From Parabacteroides sp. AM08-6 (GTDB lineage Bacteria > Bacteroidota > Bacteroidia > Bacteroidales > Tannerellaceae), in contig NZ_QRMP01000004.1 of assembly GCF_003473295.1 (NCBI RefSeq), positions 1 through 64,000 on the forward strand: a DNA stretch of 64,000 nt. The letters run 5' to 3'. The notes under the pieces were generated by a model. It was not told where the DNA came from. It saw only the letters and a list, made by a program, of their open reading frames with translations, and did no database searches. Both the position numbers and the translations under genes were made by a program. Positions within the stretch are counted from its first letter, which is position 1. Each line of letters opens with the position of its first letter. Below, piece by piece: positions 16,579 to 28,252 of the stretch.

Positions 16579-19371
16579 ATGAATAACAGATTAATCAGTA
16601 TTTGCTTCTTATTGGTGCTTCTTCCCTTCCTATTACAAGCGGAAAGCAAGCATACCGTGTACAATCTCTTATGCGAACAGGAAGAAAACCCATTGGGTAT
16701 TGAAACAAAAGAACCCCGTTTCAGCTGGCAAATCCAAGCGCAAACGCGAAACTTCGAACAATCAGCTTGGCAAATTCTGGTGGCCGACTCACCGGAAAAA
16801 CTGCAGGCAGAGAACGGAAATATATGGGATAGTGGAAAAAATCTTTCTTCCACTTCCATCCTTGTCCCTTTCAAAGGTAAAGAATTGAAAGCTGGACAAG
16901 TCTATTACTGGAAAGTTAAAACTTGGGATAAAGAGGGAAATCCTTCTCCCTGGAGCATGATTAACCGGTTCGGTATGGGGCTTCTCTCGGAAAAAGATTG
17001 GAATAATGCTAAGTGGATTGCACTGGAAAAGGATAAGAAAGACGAAATTATAACGACCGGATTACACGGCCTGGCAAACGTAGACCGGGAATTAAAAGGC
17101 AAAAAAATTGGTCTGTATCATATGCCTCAATTCCGGAAAGAATTTACGGTTCAAAAACCGATAAAGCGGGCTATAGCTTATGTTTCCGGCCTTGGACATT
17201 TCGATATGTTCCTGAACGGAGATAAAATTGGCAATCATTTTCTTGATCCTGGATGGACGAAATACGATAAATGCGCCCTGTATATATCCTTCGATATTTC
17301 CGACCAATTGAAACAGGGACAGAACGTCATAGGGGTTATGCTGGGAAACGGTTTTTTCAATATCCCGCGCGAACGATATTTCAAACTCCTCGCCTCTTAC
17401 GGTGCTCCCCGTCTGCTTATGAAACTACAAATTGACTATACGGACGGCAGTACGCAAAATATAGTAACCGATACGGACTGGAAAGCAACCGAAAGTCCGG
17501 TTACTTACAGCAGTATCTACGGAGGTGAAGACTACGATGCCAACAAAGAACAGGATGGTTGGATGGAACCCGGATTCGATACTCGTTCCTGGAATAAAGC
17601 CCTAAATACCGGTTGGAAGACACGACTCATCTCCCAACGTTCCGCACCATTGATTGTACGCGACCCTATTCCGACTGTCCGTCTTTTTAAGACTCGTCAA
17701 GGACAATGGGTGTATGATTTGGGACAAAACTTCTCAGGTATCGTACGCCTCTCCCTGAACGCTAAGGATAAACAGCCTGTCAAACTTTATCCGGCCGAAT
17801 TATTGAACCCGGACAGTACAGTGAACCAGAGCGCATCCGGTGCTCCTTATTGGTTCAGTTACACTCCGAAAGGTAAAGGAACAGAAAGCTGGCAACCACA
17901 ATTTACTTATTACGGTTTCCGTTACGTACAAGTGGAAGGAGCTGTTCCTGCCGGACAACCCAATCCGGACGGATTACCAGAAATTACAGAAATCACAGGC
18001 CTCCACACCTGCAATTCAGCAGAAAACGTAGGACGTTTTCATTGCTCAAAACCACTATTCAATCAAACGTATGAATTAATAGATTGGGCTATTCGCAGCA
18101 ATATGGCAAGCGTCCTGACCGATTGTCCGCACCGCGAAAAGTTAGGCTGGTTGGAGCAGACGCATCTCATGCAATATTCCGTGCAATACCGCTACAATCT
18201 GGCCCGTATGTATGAAAAGATATTCAATGATATTCGTTCTACACAAGCTGCAAATGGCATGGTTCCGGCCATTGCCCCGGAACTGGTCGAATTTGAAGGT
18301 GGTTTCAAAGATACACCGGAATGGGGAAGCACCTTTATCATCAGTCCTTGGTATATTTACCAATGGTATGGCGATACCCGTCTGATTGAAACTTATTATC
18401 CTGATATGCAGCGTTATATCGACTACTTATCTTCAAAAGCCAACAACCATATTATAGCTTACGGATTGGGAGACTGGTTCGATATCGGTCCGAATAGTCC
18501 GGGAGAGGCGCAATTGACTTCAAATGGTGTGACAGCCACTGCCATTTATTACTATGATGTTACGCTAATGGAAAAAATGGCGAATCTTTTAGGCAAACAG
18601 GAGGATGCCCGTAAATACGGCGAACTGGCCACAAAGATAAAAGAGGCTTTCAATCAAACTTTCTGGGAGCCGTCTACCCAAAAATATGAACGAAACAGCC
18701 AGGCGGCAAATGCTGTAGCCCTTTATATGGGACTGACAACTCCGGAAAATAAACAAAAAGTATTCGACAACTTGGTTGCCGACATTCGCGGACGAAACAA
18801 TGCACTTACAGCAGGCGACGTTGGCTATCGTTACGTATTGCGTGCACTCGAAGCAGGGGGCGCCTCAGATGTTATTTATGATATGAACTGCAAATATGAT
18901 ACTCCGGGATACGGTTGGCAGTTGGCACATGGAGCAACCGCTCTTACCGAATCCTGGCAAGCATACGGCTTTATATCCAACAATCATTTTATGTTGGGTC
19001 ATCTGATGGAATGGTTGTTCAGCGGACTGGGGGGTATCCGCCAACAGGATGATTCGTTCGGATTTAAACACATTGTCATCAAACCTGAACCGGTAGGTGA
19101 TGTCCGTGAAGCAGAAGCCTCTTATCAATCGCCGTACGGATTAATTGTCTCCGACTGGAAAGACAACGAAAAAGAGTTCATCGTCCGGGTGGAAGTACCG
19201 GCAAACAGCCGAGCATCCGTATATTTACCAGCTAAAAATACAGAACAGATAACAGAAAGCGGCATACCATTGAAAGATGTTTCCGGAATAAGCTATAAGA
19301 AAGAAACTGACAAATACACCGTTGCCACTATCGGTTCCGGCACTTATCTTTTCAAAGTCTCAAAAGAATAA
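16579..19371 (+). CDS. GH78 alpha-L-rhamnosidase
   Basis: The protein has 930 residues with a signal peptide (1-21, ending LLQA). Order of parts: an N-terminal fibronectin-like segment (PRFSWQIQA), the Bac_rhamnosid_N carbohydrate-binding module (about 200-340), a beta-sandwich, an (alpha/alpha)6 catalytic barrel with the family motif D515-C-P-H-R-E520-K-L-GW, and a C-terminal sandwich. It hydrolyses terminal alpha-L-rhamnose in the periplasm or outside the cell. The gene lies 112 bases after the GH106-like gene, and the gap is filled by a tandem repeat rather than a clear promoter, so cotranscription is likely. Confidence 0.9.
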   Translation: MNNRLISICFLLVLLPFLLQAESKHTVYNLLCEQEENPLGIETKEPRFSWQIQAQTRNFEQSAWQILVADSPEKLQAENGNIWDSGKNLSSTSILVPFKGKELKAGQVYYWKVKTWDKEGNPSPWSMINRFGMGLLSEKDWNNAKWIALEKDKKDEIITTGLHGLANVDRELKGKKIGLYHMPQFRKEFTVQKPIKRAIAYVSGLGHFDMFLNGDKIGNHFLDPGWTKYDKCALYISFDISDQLKQGQNVIGVMLGNGFFNIPRERYFKLLASYGAPRLLMKLQIDYTDGSTQNIVTDTDWKATESPVTYSSIYGGEDYDANKEQDGWMEPGFDTRSWNKALNTGWKTRLISQRSAPLIVRDPIPTVRLFKTRQGQWVYDLGQNFSGIVRLSLNAKDKQPVKLYPAELLNPDSTVNQSASGAPYWFSYTPKGKGTESWQPQFTYYGFRYVQVEGAVPAGQPNPDGLPEITEITGLHTCNSAENVGRFHCSKPLFNQTYELIDWAIRSNMASVLTDCPHREKLGWLEQTHLMQYSVQYRYNLARMYEKIFNDIRSTQAANGMVPAIAPELVEFEGGFKDTPEWGSTFIISPWYIYQWYGDTRLIETYYPDMQRYIDYLSSKANNHIIAYGLGDWFDIGPNSPGEAQLTSNGVTATAIYYYDVTLMEKMANLLGKQEDARKYGELATKIKEAFNQTFWEPSTQKYERNSQAANAVALYMGLTTPENKQKVFDNLVADIRGRNNALTAGDVGYRYVLRALEAGGASDVIYDMNCKYDTPGYGWQLAHGATALTESWQAYGFISNNHFMLGHLMEWLFSGLGGIRQQDDSFGFKHIVIKPEPVGDVREAEASYQSPYGLIVSDWKDNEKEFIVRVEVPANSRASVYLPAKNTEQITESGIPLKDVSGISYKKETDKYTVATIGSGTYLFKVSKE

Positions 19372-19389
19372 TAATTATATCTTTCCACG

Positions 19390-19429
19390 AAAAAGGACTG
19401 CGTTATAGAGTAAAAGCACAGTCCTTTTT
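19390..19429. terminator. Terminator after the GH78 gene
   Basis: An 11-bp perfect stem AAAAAGGACTG/CAGTCCTTTTT (19390-19400 with 19419-19429) lies between the convergent GH78 and mutS genes. It is symmetrical and can act in both directions. Confidence 0.75.
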
Positions 19430-19488
19430 ATATTTCATCCCAAGCAAATTTATATTCAAGTCAGCCGAAAAGTATAAAAGACAAGACT

Positions 19489-22125
19489 TTATTTTCCTGT
19501 AATGATACGCCTTATTTCACTTAACTTGTTCAATGCTTCCAAAGGGGTCAAATTATTCACATCCAAATTCTTTATTTCATCGCGAACTTGGCTGAGGATA
19601 GGGTCGTCCAACTGGAAGAAGCTCAACTGATATCCATCCGCCGATGAAGCAATGTCTTTGACAGGTTTACTTTTGATACCTTTCGTTTCTTTAGTGCTGA
19701 TACCCTCTTGGCGATTTTCCGTTTCCAGTTGTTTCAATATTTCGTTGGAACGTTTCACAATACTTTTCGGCATACCCGCCATCTTGGCTACATGGATACC
19801 AAAACTATGTTCGCTGCCGCCCGGAACCAACTTACGCAAGAATATGACTTTATTGTTTACCTCTTTGACAGACACATTATAGTTTTTAATACGCTTGAAA
19901 GAAGCTTCCATTTCATTCAATTCGTGGTAATGCGTGGCAAAAAGCGTTTTAGCACGAGCATTAGGATGTTCGTGAATATATTCCACAATTGCCCAGGCTA
20001 TAGAGATACCGTCGTATGTGCTGGTTCCGCGGCCCAACTCGTCGAAAAGGACAAGGCTGCGGGAAGACATGTTATTAAGGATATCCGAAGCCTCATTCAT
20101 TTCCACCATAAAGGTAGACTCGCCCAACGATATATTATCCGAAGCTCCCACACGCGTGAATATTTTATCTACAATTCCGATATGGGCACATTCGGCCGGG
20201 ACAAAACAACCTATCTGCGACATCAAGGTAATCAGCGCCGTCTGACGGAGCAGAGCAGACTTTCCTGCCATATTCGGCCCGGTAATGATAATAATCTGCT
20301 GCTTTTCATCATCCAGATAGACATCGTTGGCGATGTAAGGTTCGCCAGGAGGCAACTGCTTTTCGATTACCGGATGGCGGCCGGCTTTAATATCGATTAC
20401 CTGCGAGTCATTTACATCCGGACGTATATAGCGGTTGCTTTCAGCTACTTTGGCAAACGAAAGCAGGCAATCTAGACGTCCAATCAGGTTGGCATTTATC
20501 TGGATAGGCGGTATGTACTCGGAAAGACAAAGCACCAGTTCATTGAAAAGACGGGATTCCAACGAAAGTATTTTCTCCTCCGCACCCAATATCTTTTCTT
20601 CGTATTCTTTCAATTCTTCAGTGATATAACGTTCGGCATTGACCAAAGTCTGCTTGCGTATCCATTCGGCAGGAACTTTGTCTTTATAAGCGTTACGCAC
20701 TTCAATATAATATCCGAAAACATTATTGAAACCTATTTTAAGGCTTGATATTCCTGTCAATTCTATTTCGCGTTGCTGTACTTTCAGCAGATAATCTTTG
20801 CCGGAATAAGCGACTGCACGCAAATCATCCAATTCTGCATTTACTCCTTGCGCAATAACACCGCCACGGTTCAATAGCGAAGGAGGGTCGTTATTGATTT
20901 CTTTTTCTATCCGGTCGCGTATCAGGCTGCAAGCATTCAGTTGTTCGCCTATACGGCAGAGGCTCGGCTCGTCGCTTGCCGTACAAGCCTCTTTGATGGG
21001 TTCAATGGCTCGAAGAGCTACTTTCAGCTGTACTACTTCCCGTGGTGACACACGGCCAACGGCTACTTTGGAGATAATACGTTCCAAGTCGCCAATCTGT
21101 TCCAGCTTCTCTTCCAATAATTCTTTTATTTCTGGATGGCGAAAGAAATATTCCACTACATCCTGCCGTTCGTGAATAGGCTTGACATCCTTAAGAGGAA
21201 AAAGTATCCAACGACGCAGCATACGTGAACCCATCGGCGAAACAGTCTTATCGAGTACGTCCAGCAAACTGCTCCCTTCTTCATTCATCGTACTGACCAG
21301 TTCCAAGCTGCGTACCGTAAATTTATCCAAACGGACATAACGGTCTTCCTCAATCCGGGAAAGAGCGGTGATATGAGATATATGCGTATGTTGTGTCTGA
21401 TCCAGATAATAGAGGATGGCACCGGAAGCAACGATACCCAATTTCAGGTGTTGCACACCGAAACCTTTCAGGTTTTTTGTTTCAAAATGTTTCAGTAGGC
21501 GGTCGTTGGCCGCTTCCGATGTAAATATCCAGTCATCCAGTTCAAAGACAAAAAAACGGGGTCCGAAAACCTCTTCAAAACGTTTACGACTTCCCCGCTC
21601 AACCAACACCTCTTTCGGAGAGAAATTATTCAGCAGTTTATCCACATAATCCGTTGTTCCTTCAGCCGTCAGAAATTCACCGGTGGAGATGTCCAAAAAA
21701 GCAATACCGCAAACATCTTTACCGAAATGAATAGCTGCAAGAAAATTGTTCTCTTTATGATTCAGGATATTATCGTTGATAGAAACACCGGGAGTTACCA
21801 ATTCGGTAATACCTCGCTTCACCAATTTTTTCGTTAATTTCGGGTCTTCCAACTGGTCACAGATAGCCACACGCTTACCGGCACGTACCAATTTGGGCAG
21901 ATAACTGTCGAGGGCATGATGCGGGAAACCGGCCATTTCGACTGTCTGTCCCGGTCCATTGGCTTTTTTTGTTTGTACAATTCCGAGTATTTCAGCTCCG
22001 ATTACAGCATCTTCACCATACATTTCGTAAAAGTCGCCCACACGGAATAGCAGGATTGCGTCGGGATGTTTCGCCTTTATATCGAAATATTGCTTCATTA
22101 AGGGAGTTTCCACTATCTTCGCCAC
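19489..22125 (-). CDS. mutS: DNA mismatch repair protein MutS
   Basis: The protein has 878 residues, normal for MutS1. The mismatch-wedge motif is F32-Y33-E34 in [13 protein letters not shown]. The connector, core and clamp domains follow, and then the ATPase with Walker A GPNMAGKS (K622), [14 protein letters not shown] as Walker B and signature region, and the [10 protein letters not shown] motif. The C-terminal helix-turn-helix follows after a variable linker (about 800-830). It binds mispaired bases and, with MutL, starts repair. It is a single-gene unit with its own -7 element. Confidence 0.97.
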   Translation of the reverse strand: MAKIVETPLMKQYFDIKAKHPDAILLFRVGDFYEMYGEDAVIGAEILGIVQTKKANGPGQTVEMAGFPHHALDSYLPKLVRAGKRVAICDQLEDPKLTKKLVKRGITELVTPGVSINDNILNHKENNFLAAIHFGKDVCGIAFLDISTGEFLTAEGTTDYVDKLLNNFSPKEVLVERGSRKRFEEVFGPRFFVFELDDWIFTSEAANDRLLKHFETKNLKGFGVQHLKLGIVASGAILYYLDQTQHTHISHITALSRIEEDRYVRLDKFTVRSLELVSTMNEEGSSLLDVLDKTVSPMGSRMLRRWILFPLKDVKPIHERQDVVEYFFRHPEIKELLEEKLEQIGDLERIISKVAVGRVSPREVVQLKVALRAIEPIKEACTASDEPSLCRIGEQLNACSLIRDRIEKEINNDPPSLLNRGGVIAQGVNAELDDLRAVAYSGKDYLLKVQQREIELTGISSLKIGFNNVFGYYIEVRNAYKDKVPAEWIRKQTLVNAERYITEELKEYEEKILGAEEKILSLESRLFNELVLCLSEYIPPIQINANLIGRLDCLLSFAKVAESNRYIRPDVNDSQVIDIKAGRHPVIEKQLPPGEPYIANDVYLDDEKQQIIIITGPNMAGKSALLRQTALITLMSQIGCFVPAECAHIGIVDKIFTRVGASDNISLGESTFMVEMNEASDILNNMSSRSLVLFDELGRGTSTYDGISIAWAIVEYIHEHPNARAKTLFATHYHELNEMEASFKRIKNYNVSVKEVNNKVIFLRKLVPGGSEHSFGIHVAKMAGMPKSIVKRSNEILKQLETENRQEGISTKETKGIKSKPVKDIASSADGYQLSFFQLDDPILSQVRDEIKNLDVNNLTPLEALNKLSEIRRIITGK

Positions 22126-22155
22126 GGTAATAATATTTTTATCTGTTGAACTCTA

Positions 22156-22163
22156 CAAAGGTA
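22156..22163 (-). promoter_or_regulatory. -7 element (TACCTTTG) for mutS
   Basis: The motif is read on the minus strand about 31 bases before the mutS ATG. It matches the Bacteroidales TAnnTTTG consensus. Confidence 0.55.
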
Positions 22164-22185
22164 CAAAAAGAGTTCGTATCTGATT

Positions 22186-23697
22186 TCATCTTTTATCCAT
22201 ATCAAAAAACAACCAGTCTATATTAAAAAGTTTATGGATAGCCTTTCTATTGACAAATGTACCTTGGGTGCCGCCTATTTCAACCGTTTCCAATAATTTC
22301 GACAGACGTTCGTACTCTCTGTCCAGCATCTCTTTCCCTTTTGGCTCGACCGGTATATTGGTAAACTCTCCTTGATAATAATTTCCTTCAAAAAAGTTGT
22401 TTGTAGACTTAGTGAAGTTAAATGTACTAACCTCTGGTGCATTAAAAATATTCCTGGTAACGAACGTACTGTCGGGATACCCGCCCCACGAATCAAAAGT
22501 CATCATACTGCGGTCCGCCTCTTTTGTTGATTTCCAACCGGCCATAATAATATTATTACGGATAGTCGTACGTTTCACCGGACCAGCCAAATGAATAATC
22601 GGAGAGAACATGCCGACACGCGTAGGCCGTTTACGGAGTCCGTCGTTGACACTGATGTTATAATGAACAACCGTTCCTATATTACCTACATTAAAAGAAG
22701 CGGGAGAATCTCCCGAATTACAAATCAAAACCATTCCTCCGTCATTATCATGGCTATAGTTATACTGGATAAGAGTATTACAACAATTCCAATCCGAATC
22801 AAAACCTTGCGCATCCCAAGGAGCCTTATGGCCGCTTACCTCGTTAAACTGAATAACCGTATTGTCGCAGCTCCACGGCCAAATGCCGGCAGCAGCTTCC
22901 GAGTCGGGAAGAATATCCGGACAATTACGCATGATATTATATTCAATCAGTGTACTATCACACCCTATCGGAACGATGCCGTCTCCCGGTACTTCTTCTA
23001 TCAGATTTCTGCGAACCACCGTATGTTTGCTGGGATGCCAGTTTTCCCGGCTACTATAAGCAGCCCAAATTATGCCATTACGCGAACAGCGCCGGATACA
23101 GCAATTCTGAATAGTCAAACTATCAAATACGGAAATAACATCTTTTCCTCCATTCACAATCAAGATACCACTGCCACCTCCTTTTTCTTTTACCAGCGAA
23201 CCGTTTACATCACGCACGTCTACACTGTCCACTACTATATTCCTAGAAACGCCGTAATCCTTACATTCTATTTTTAAACCGGTACGGAAAGGTTTACGCT
23301 CTTTTCCGGTATTCACGATTTCTATGTTTTGAAGCGTTAAATAGTCCGAATTGAAAATATGCACGGCATAAAGAGAGGTGTCATTCCCTACAATACAAGG
23401 TTTGCTACCTTCTCCGTAAGCCTCAACGTAAATCCGGTTATCTGATGTTCCTTGTCCTGATATTTCCAGTTCACCGGTGAAAACAGTTCCTCTTTTCAGC
23501 AATATTTTATCTCCCGGTTCCAACTGAAGTCCCCGGACTTTTTCCAAACTTTTCCAAGCTTTAGCTTTCGAAAGTCCACTCCGGTTATCGTTCCCGTTTA
23601 CTGCATCCAAATAATAACTCTTGTTTTTACTGTTTGAGCAGCCTGTACATATGACCAATGCAAGGCAAAAAGAAAACAAGTAAAGAATATTTTTCAT
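22186..23697 (-). CDS. Right-handed parallel beta-helix lipoprotein
   Basis: The protein has 503 residues from the ATG at 23697 (an ATG three codons upstream is also in frame). A signal peptide ends in a lipobox (CTGC). The mature N-terminus, YYLDAVNGNDNRSGLSKAKAW, and the following LEPGDKILLKRG are characteristic of secreted polysaccharide lyases and related beta-helix proteins. Many Asn-rich coil turns (NIEIVN, NNIIM, NNFFEGNYY) follow. It may be a polysaccharide lyase or a glycan-binding protein; the family cannot be fixed. It is divergent from a sulfatase gene across a gap of about 85 bases, which hints at use of a sulfated polysaccharide. Confidence 0.75.
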   Translation of the reverse strand: MKNILYLFSFCLALVICTGCSNSKNKSYYLDAVNGNDNRSGLSKAKAWKSLEKVRGLQLEPGDKILLKRGTVFTGELEISGQGTSDNRIYVEAYGEGSKPCIVGNDTSLYAVHIFNSDYLTLQNIEIVNTGKERKPFRTGLKIECKDYGVSRNIVVDSVDVRDVNGSLVKEKGGGSGILIVNGGKDVISVFDSLTIQNCCIRRCSRNGIIWAAYSSRENWHPSKHTVVRRNLIEEVPGDGIVPIGCDSTLIEYNIMRNCPDILPDSEAAAGIWPWSCDNTVIQFNEVSGHKAPWDAQGFDSDWNCCNTLIQYNYSHDNDGGMVLICNSGDSPASFNVGNIGTVVHYNISVNDGLRKRPTRVGMFSPIIHLAGPVKRTTIRNNIIMAGWKSTKEADRSMMTFDSWGGYPDSTFVTRNIFNAPEVSTFNFTKSTNNFFEGNYYQGEFTNIPVEPKGKEMLDREYERLSKLLETVEIGGTQGTFVNRKAIHKLFNIDWLFFDMDKR

Positions 23698-23720
23698 GGT
23701 ACACATTTATATTTTGTGTT

Positions 23721-23728
23721 CAAAGATA
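23721..23728 (-). promoter_or_regulatory. -7 element (TATCTTTG) for the beta-helix lipoprotein gene
   Basis: The motif is read on the minus strand 24 bases upstream of the chosen ATG at 23697. It lies back to back with the element of the sulfatase gene, so both promoters share the same short control region. Confidence 0.55.
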
Positions 23729-23748
23729 ACTATTCTTTATAAAAAACA

Positions 23749-23756
23749 TAACTTTG
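23749..23756 (+). promoter_or_regulatory. -7 element (TAACTTTG) for the sulfatase gene
   Basis: A TAnnTTTG match lies 28 bases before the sulfatase ATG. It is 20 bases from the divergent element on the other strand. Confidence 0.55.
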
Positions 23757-23783
23757 TAAACGTTTAAACAAAAGCATCATACC

Positions 23784-25226
23784 ATGAAACAATCTATTTT
23801 AGTCACAACAAGTATCTTATTTGCAGTTCCATTCGTTCACGCAGAAAAAATTAAAGAGAAAAAACCGAATATAGTCTTTATTCTTGCCGATGATTTGGGA
23901 TATGGCGACCTCAGCTGTTATGGCCAGGAAAAGTTTGAGACACCCAACATAGACAAGCTGGCACAGAATGGAATGCGTTTTACACAATGCTATTCGGGGA
24001 CTACCGTCAGTGCCCCTTCCCGCTCCTGCTTGTTGACAGGTACTCACAGCGGACATACACCTGTCCGCGGAAACCGGGAACTGAAACCGGAAGGACAATT
24101 CCCATTGCCGGCTGATGCCCGCTCTATCTTTCAGGTAATGAAAGACGCAGGCTATAAAACTTCTGCTTTCGGTAAATGGGGATTAGGTTATATCGGAAGT
24201 ACAGGCGACCCGAAAAACCAAGGTTGCGACACTTTCTACGGATATAATTGCCAATTACTGGCACATAGTTATTATCCCGACCATCTCTGGGATAACGACA
24301 AACGTGTGGAACTGACCGATAACAACCTGAACGTACAATATGGAAAAGGAACCTATTCGCAAGACCTTATTCATGGAAAAGCTTTGGAATACCTGGATAA
24401 TATAAATCCGGACGAACCATTCTTCATGTGGTATCCTACTATCATCCCACATGCCGAACTGATTGTACCGGAAGACAGTATCATTAAAAAGTTTCGCGGC
24501 TTATATCCTGAAAAACCTTATAAAGGAACCGAACCGGGCAATCCGGCTTTCCGTAAAGGAGGCTATTGTTCGCAATTTTACCCACATGCTACTTTTGCCG
24601 CAATGATTTACCGGCTGGATGTATATGTCGGACAAATTGTTCAGAAACTGAAAGACAAAGGTTTGTATGACAATACCATCATAATTTTTTCCAGTGATAA
24701 TGGTCCGCACAAGGAAGGAGGAGCTGACCCTGACTTCTTTAACAGTAATGGCATTTACCGTGGTTATAAACGCGATTTGTACGAAGGTGGCATTCGCGTA
24801 CCAATGATTATCTCTTGGCCGGGACATGTTCAGCCGGGCACGGAAACCGATTTCATGTGTTCTTTCTGGGATGTATTGCCTACATTCGAAGAAATCATTC
24901 ATCCGAAAGCCAAACAAAAAGAGATGGACGGTGTCAGCATGCTTTCGCTGCTGGAAAATCGTAAAGGACAGAAAGAACATGAGTTCCTTTATTTCGAATT
25001 TCAGGAAATGAACGGTCGTCAGGCTGTACGAAAAGGCCCATGGAAATTGGTTCACATGAACATTCGCGGTGACAAGCCTTACTACGAACTATACAATCTG
25101 GCATCCGACCCGTCGGAAAATCATAATATTCTGGACCAATATCCGGACAAAGTAGCTGAACTGAAAGATATTATGGTTCGCGAACATAGACCGGACCCCA
25201 ATTGGCCGCTATTAAGAAATGAATAA
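23784..25226 (+). CDS. S1-family sulfatase, Ser-type
   Basis: The protein has 480 residues with a signal peptide (1-20, ending FVHA). The active-site motif is S76-A-P-S-R80 followed by SCLLTG. Ser76 would be converted to formylglycine by a radical SAM maturase (anSME). Metal-binding residues appear in ILADDLGYGD (D36, D37) and in SSDNGPH. It should remove sulfate esters from glycans in the periplasm. The divergent beta-helix protein may act on the same substrate, which is inferred. No anSME candidate is adjacent; the radical SAM protein at 38.2 kb does not have the clear anSME layout. Confidence 0.92.
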   Translation: MKQSILVTTSILFAVPFVHAEKIKEKKPNIVFILADDLGYGDLSCYGQEKFETPNIDKLAQNGMRFTQCYSGTTVSAPSRSCLLTGTHSGHTPVRGNRELKPEGQFPLPADARSIFQVMKDAGYKTSAFGKWGLGYIGSTGDPKNQGCDTFYGYNCQLLAHSYYPDHLWDNDKRVELTDNNLNVQYGKGTYSQDLIHGKALEYLDNINPDEPFFMWYPTIIPHAELIVPEDSIIKKFRGLYPEKPYKGTEPGNPAFRKGGYCSQFYPHATFAAMIYRLDVYVGQIVQKLKDKGLYDNTIIIFSSDNGPHKEGGADPDFFNSNGIYRGYKRDLYEGGIRVPMIISWPGHVQPGTETDFMCSFWDVLPTFEEIIHPKAKQKEMDGVSMLSLLENRKGQKEHEFLYFEFQEMNGRQAVRKGPWKLVHMNIRGDKPYYELYNLASDPSENHNILDQYPDKVAELKDIMVREHRPDPNWPLLRNE

Positions 25227-25357
25227 GAGGTAAATGTTTCCGGTAATCCATTGGATTTCGATTTGGCGGAACTCGCCAATAAGAATAAAGAAAGGGAAAA
25301 TAGGCACAGAAACAGAATTGGATATATAAAAGACTAAATCGTTATGACAAAATTCAC

Positions 25358-25365
25358 TAACTTTG
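25358..25365 (+). promoter_or_regulatory. -7 element (TAACTTTG) for leuS
   Basis: A match to TAnnTTTG lies 42 bases before the leuS ATG. The rest of the 180-base gap after the sulfatase shows no other clear feature. Confidence 0.55.
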
Positions 25366-25407
25366 TGGCTTTAAATAGAAAACGATAAAAATAAACGATA
25401 AACAATC

Positions 25408-28245
25408 ATGGAGTACAATTTCAGAGAAATTGAGAAGAAGTGGCACGAATACTGGATTGCCAACAAGGTTTATAAAGTTGAAAAGAATGAAGACAAACCC
25501 AAATATTATGTCTTGGACATGTTTCCCTATCCTTCGGGAGCAGGACTACATGTAGGCCACCCGCTCGGTTATATTGCTTCTGATATTTATTCCCGTTACA
25601 AACGTTTACAGGGCTTCAACGTATTGCATCCCATGGGATACGATGCGTATGGTTTGCCTGCCGAACAATATGCCATCCAAACCGGTCAACACCCTGAAGT
25701 AACGACAAAGAAAAACATTGCCCGTTATCGGGAACAGATGGATAAAATAGGTTTCAGTTATGATTGGAGCCGTGAAATCCGTACTTGCGACCCCGAATAT
25801 TATAAATGGACACAATGGGCTTTCATCCAAATGTTCAACAGTTACTACTGCAACGATGAAAAGCAGGCACGTCCCATCAGCGAACTGGTTGCCGCCTTCG
25901 AACAGGTAGGAACAGAAGGACTGAACGTTGCCTGTGGCGAAGAATTGAGCTTTACTGCTGATGAATGGAAAGCCAAAAGTGAAAAAGAAAAACAAGAAAT
26001 CCTGCTAAACTATCGTATTGCTTACCGGGGTGAAACAATGGTAAACTGGTGTGCCGCATTGGGTACAGTATTAGCCAACGATGAAGTAGTAAACGGTGTT
26101 TCCGAACGAGGCGGTTATCCGGTAGAACAAAAAATCATGCGCCAATGGTGTTTACGCGTATCCGCTTACGCACAACGTTTGTTGGACGGACTGGATACGA
26201 TTGATTGGACCGATTCTCTGAAAGAAACGCAACGCAACTGGATTGGCCGCAGTGAAGGTGCTGAAATCCAGTTTAAAGTAAAAGACAGTGATTTGGAATT
26301 TACTATCTTCACCACTCGCGCCGATACAATGTTCGGAGTCACATTCATGGTGTTGGCTCCTGAAAGCGAATTGGTTGCACAAGTCACGACTCCCGGGCAA
26401 AAGCAGGAAGTAGACGCTTATCTGGACCGAACTAAAAAACGTACGGAACGTGAACGTATCGCCGACCGTTCCGTAACCGGTGTATTCAGTGGTTCTTATG
26501 CCATCAATCCATTTACAGGTGACGCGGTGCCCATCTGGATTAGCGATTATGTATTAGCCGGTTATGGAACAGGTGCTATCATGGCAGTTCCGGCACACGA
26601 TAGTCGCGACTATGCTTTCGCCAAACACTTCAACTTGCCGATTGTCCCGCTGATTGAAGGATGCGACGTAAGTGAAGAAAGTTTTGATGCCAAAGAAGGT
26701 ATCGTCTGCAATTCACCCAGACCGGATGTAACTCCCTATTGTGAATTGTCATTGAACGGCCTGACTGTAAAAGAAGCGATTGCCGCCACCAAGAAGTTCG
26801 TGGAAGAGCATAAACTGGGACGTGTAAAAGTAAACTTCCGTCTGCGCGACGCTATTTTCAGCCGTCAGCGTTATTGGGGCGAACCATTCCCGGTCTATTA
26901 CGATGCAGACGGCATGCCTCAAATGTTGCCCGTGGATAAATTACCGTTAAAACTTCCGGAAGTAGATAAATTCCTGCCTACCGAAACAGGCGAACCTCCT
27001 CTGGGACACGCTGTGAAATGGGCTTGGGACAGTATAAAGCAAGAAGTAACGGAAGTATCCAAAATAGACAATAAAACAATCTTTCCGTTGGAACTTTGTA
27101 CAATGCCTGGATTCGCCGGTTCATCCGCTTATTATCTGCGTTACATGGACCCGCATAACGAACAAGCTTTGGTTGCTAAAGATGTAGATGAATACTGGCG
27201 TAACGTAGACCTGTATATCGGTGGGACCGAACATGCTACCGGTCATTTAATATACAGCCGCTTCTGGAACAAGTTCTTATTCGACTTGGGCGTTGTCTGT
27301 GAAGAAGAACCGTTTAAAAAGTTGATTAACCAGGGAATGATACAGGGACGTTCCAACTTTGTTTACCGTATCAACGGAACAAACAAATTTGTTTCCTTGA
27401 ACCTGAAAGATAAGTATGAAGTCACTCCTATTCACGTAGATGTAAACATCGTATCAAACGATATTCTGGACATCGAAGCCTTCAAAAACTGGCGCCCGGA
27501 ATATAAGGATGCCGAATTCATATTGGAAGACGGCAAATACATCTGCGGATGGGCAGTCGAAAAGATGTCCAAATCCATGTTTAATGTGGTAAATCCGGAT
27601 ATGATTGTCGAAAAATACGGAGCCGACACACTTCGACTGTACGAAATGTTCTTAGGTCCGTTGGAACAATCCAAACCTTGGGATACAAACGGTATCGACG
27701 GTGTACACCGCTTCTTGAAAAAGCTTTGGGGACTTTTCTTCGGCAATACGGAAACCCTACAAACGACAGATGCTGAACCGACTGCCGACGAACTGAAATC
27801 ATTACACAAACTGATAAAGAAAGTAACGTATGATATCGAACATTTCTCATACAATACTTCCATCAGTGCCTTCATGATTTGTGTAAACGAGCTGAGCAGC
27901 CTGAAATGTAATAAACGGGCTATTTTGGAACCATTAACAGTTTTGCTTGCTCCGTTCGCTCCGCATATTGCCGAAGAGTTATGGCACATTTGTGGTCACG
28001 ACACAACTGTATGTGATGCTAAATGGCCTGAATGCATAGAAGAATACCTGAAAGAAAACCTGCTTACTTATGCTATTTCCTTCAACGGTAAAGCTCGTTT
28101 CAGTATACAATTACCGGCAGACATGCCCCGTGAGGAAATTGAAAAAGCAGCTCTTACTCATGAGTATTCCGCCAAGTGGATGGAAGGTAAAACACCTAAA
28201 AAGATTATCGTTGTTCCCGGAAAGATAGTAAACATCGTAATCTGA
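25408..28245 (+). CDS. leuS: Leucyl-tRNA synthetase
   Basis: The protein has 945 residues. It is a class I synthetase with the HIGH motif H48-V-G-H51 in [16 protein letters not shown] and the KMSKS loop at 719-723. The editing (CP1) domain is present between them, including the [18 protein letters not shown] threonine-rich region. An anticodon-binding helical domain and a C-terminal domain close the protein. It charges tRNA-Leu in the cytoplasm. It probably heads an operon with the YitT-family gene 7 bases downstream. Confidence 0.98.
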   Translation: MEYNFREIEKKWHEYWIANKVYKVEKNEDKPKYYVLDMFPYPSGAGLHVGHPLGYIASDIYSRYKRLQGFNVLHPMGYDAYGLPAEQYAIQTGQHPEVTTKKNIARYREQMDKIGFSYDWSREIRTCDPEYYKWTQWAFIQMFNSYYCNDEKQARPISELVAAFEQVGTEGLNVACGEELSFTADEWKAKSEKEKQEILLNYRIAYRGETMVNWCAALGTVLANDEVVNGVSERGGYPVEQKIMRQWCLRVSAYAQRLLDGLDTIDWTDSLKETQRNWIGRSEGAEIQFKVKDSDLEFTIFTTRADTMFGVTFMVLAPESELVAQVTTPGQKQEVDAYLDRTKKRTERERIADRSVTGVFSGSYAINPFTGDAVPIWISDYVLAGYGTGAIMAVPAHDSRDYAFAKHFNLPIVPLIEGCDVSEESFDAKEGIVCNSPRPDVTPYCELSLNGLTVKEAIAATKKFVEEHKLGRVKVNFRLRDAIFSRQRYWGEPFPVYYDADGMPQMLPVDKLPLKLPEVDKFLPTETGEPPLGHAVKWAWDSIKQEVTEVSKIDNKTIFPLELCTMPGFAGSSAYYLRYMDPHNEQALVAKDVDEYWRNVDLYIGGTEHATGHLIYSRFWNKFLFDLGVVCEEEPFKKLINQGMIQGRSNFVYRINGTNKFVSLNLKDKYEVTPIHVDVNIVSNDILDIEAFKNWRPEYKDAEFILEDGKYICGWAVEKMSKSMFNVVNPDMIVEKYGADTLRLYEMFLGPLEQSKPWDTNGIDGVHRFLKKLWGLFFGNTETLQTTDAEPTADELKSLHKLIKKVTYDIEHFSYNTSISAFMICVNELSSLKCNKRAILEPLTVLLAPFAPHIAEELWHICGHDTTVCDAKWPECIEEYLKENLLTYAISFNGKARFSIQLPADMPREEIEKAALTHEYSAKWMEGKTPKKIIVVPGKIVNIVI

Positions 28246-28252
28246 TAATTAT

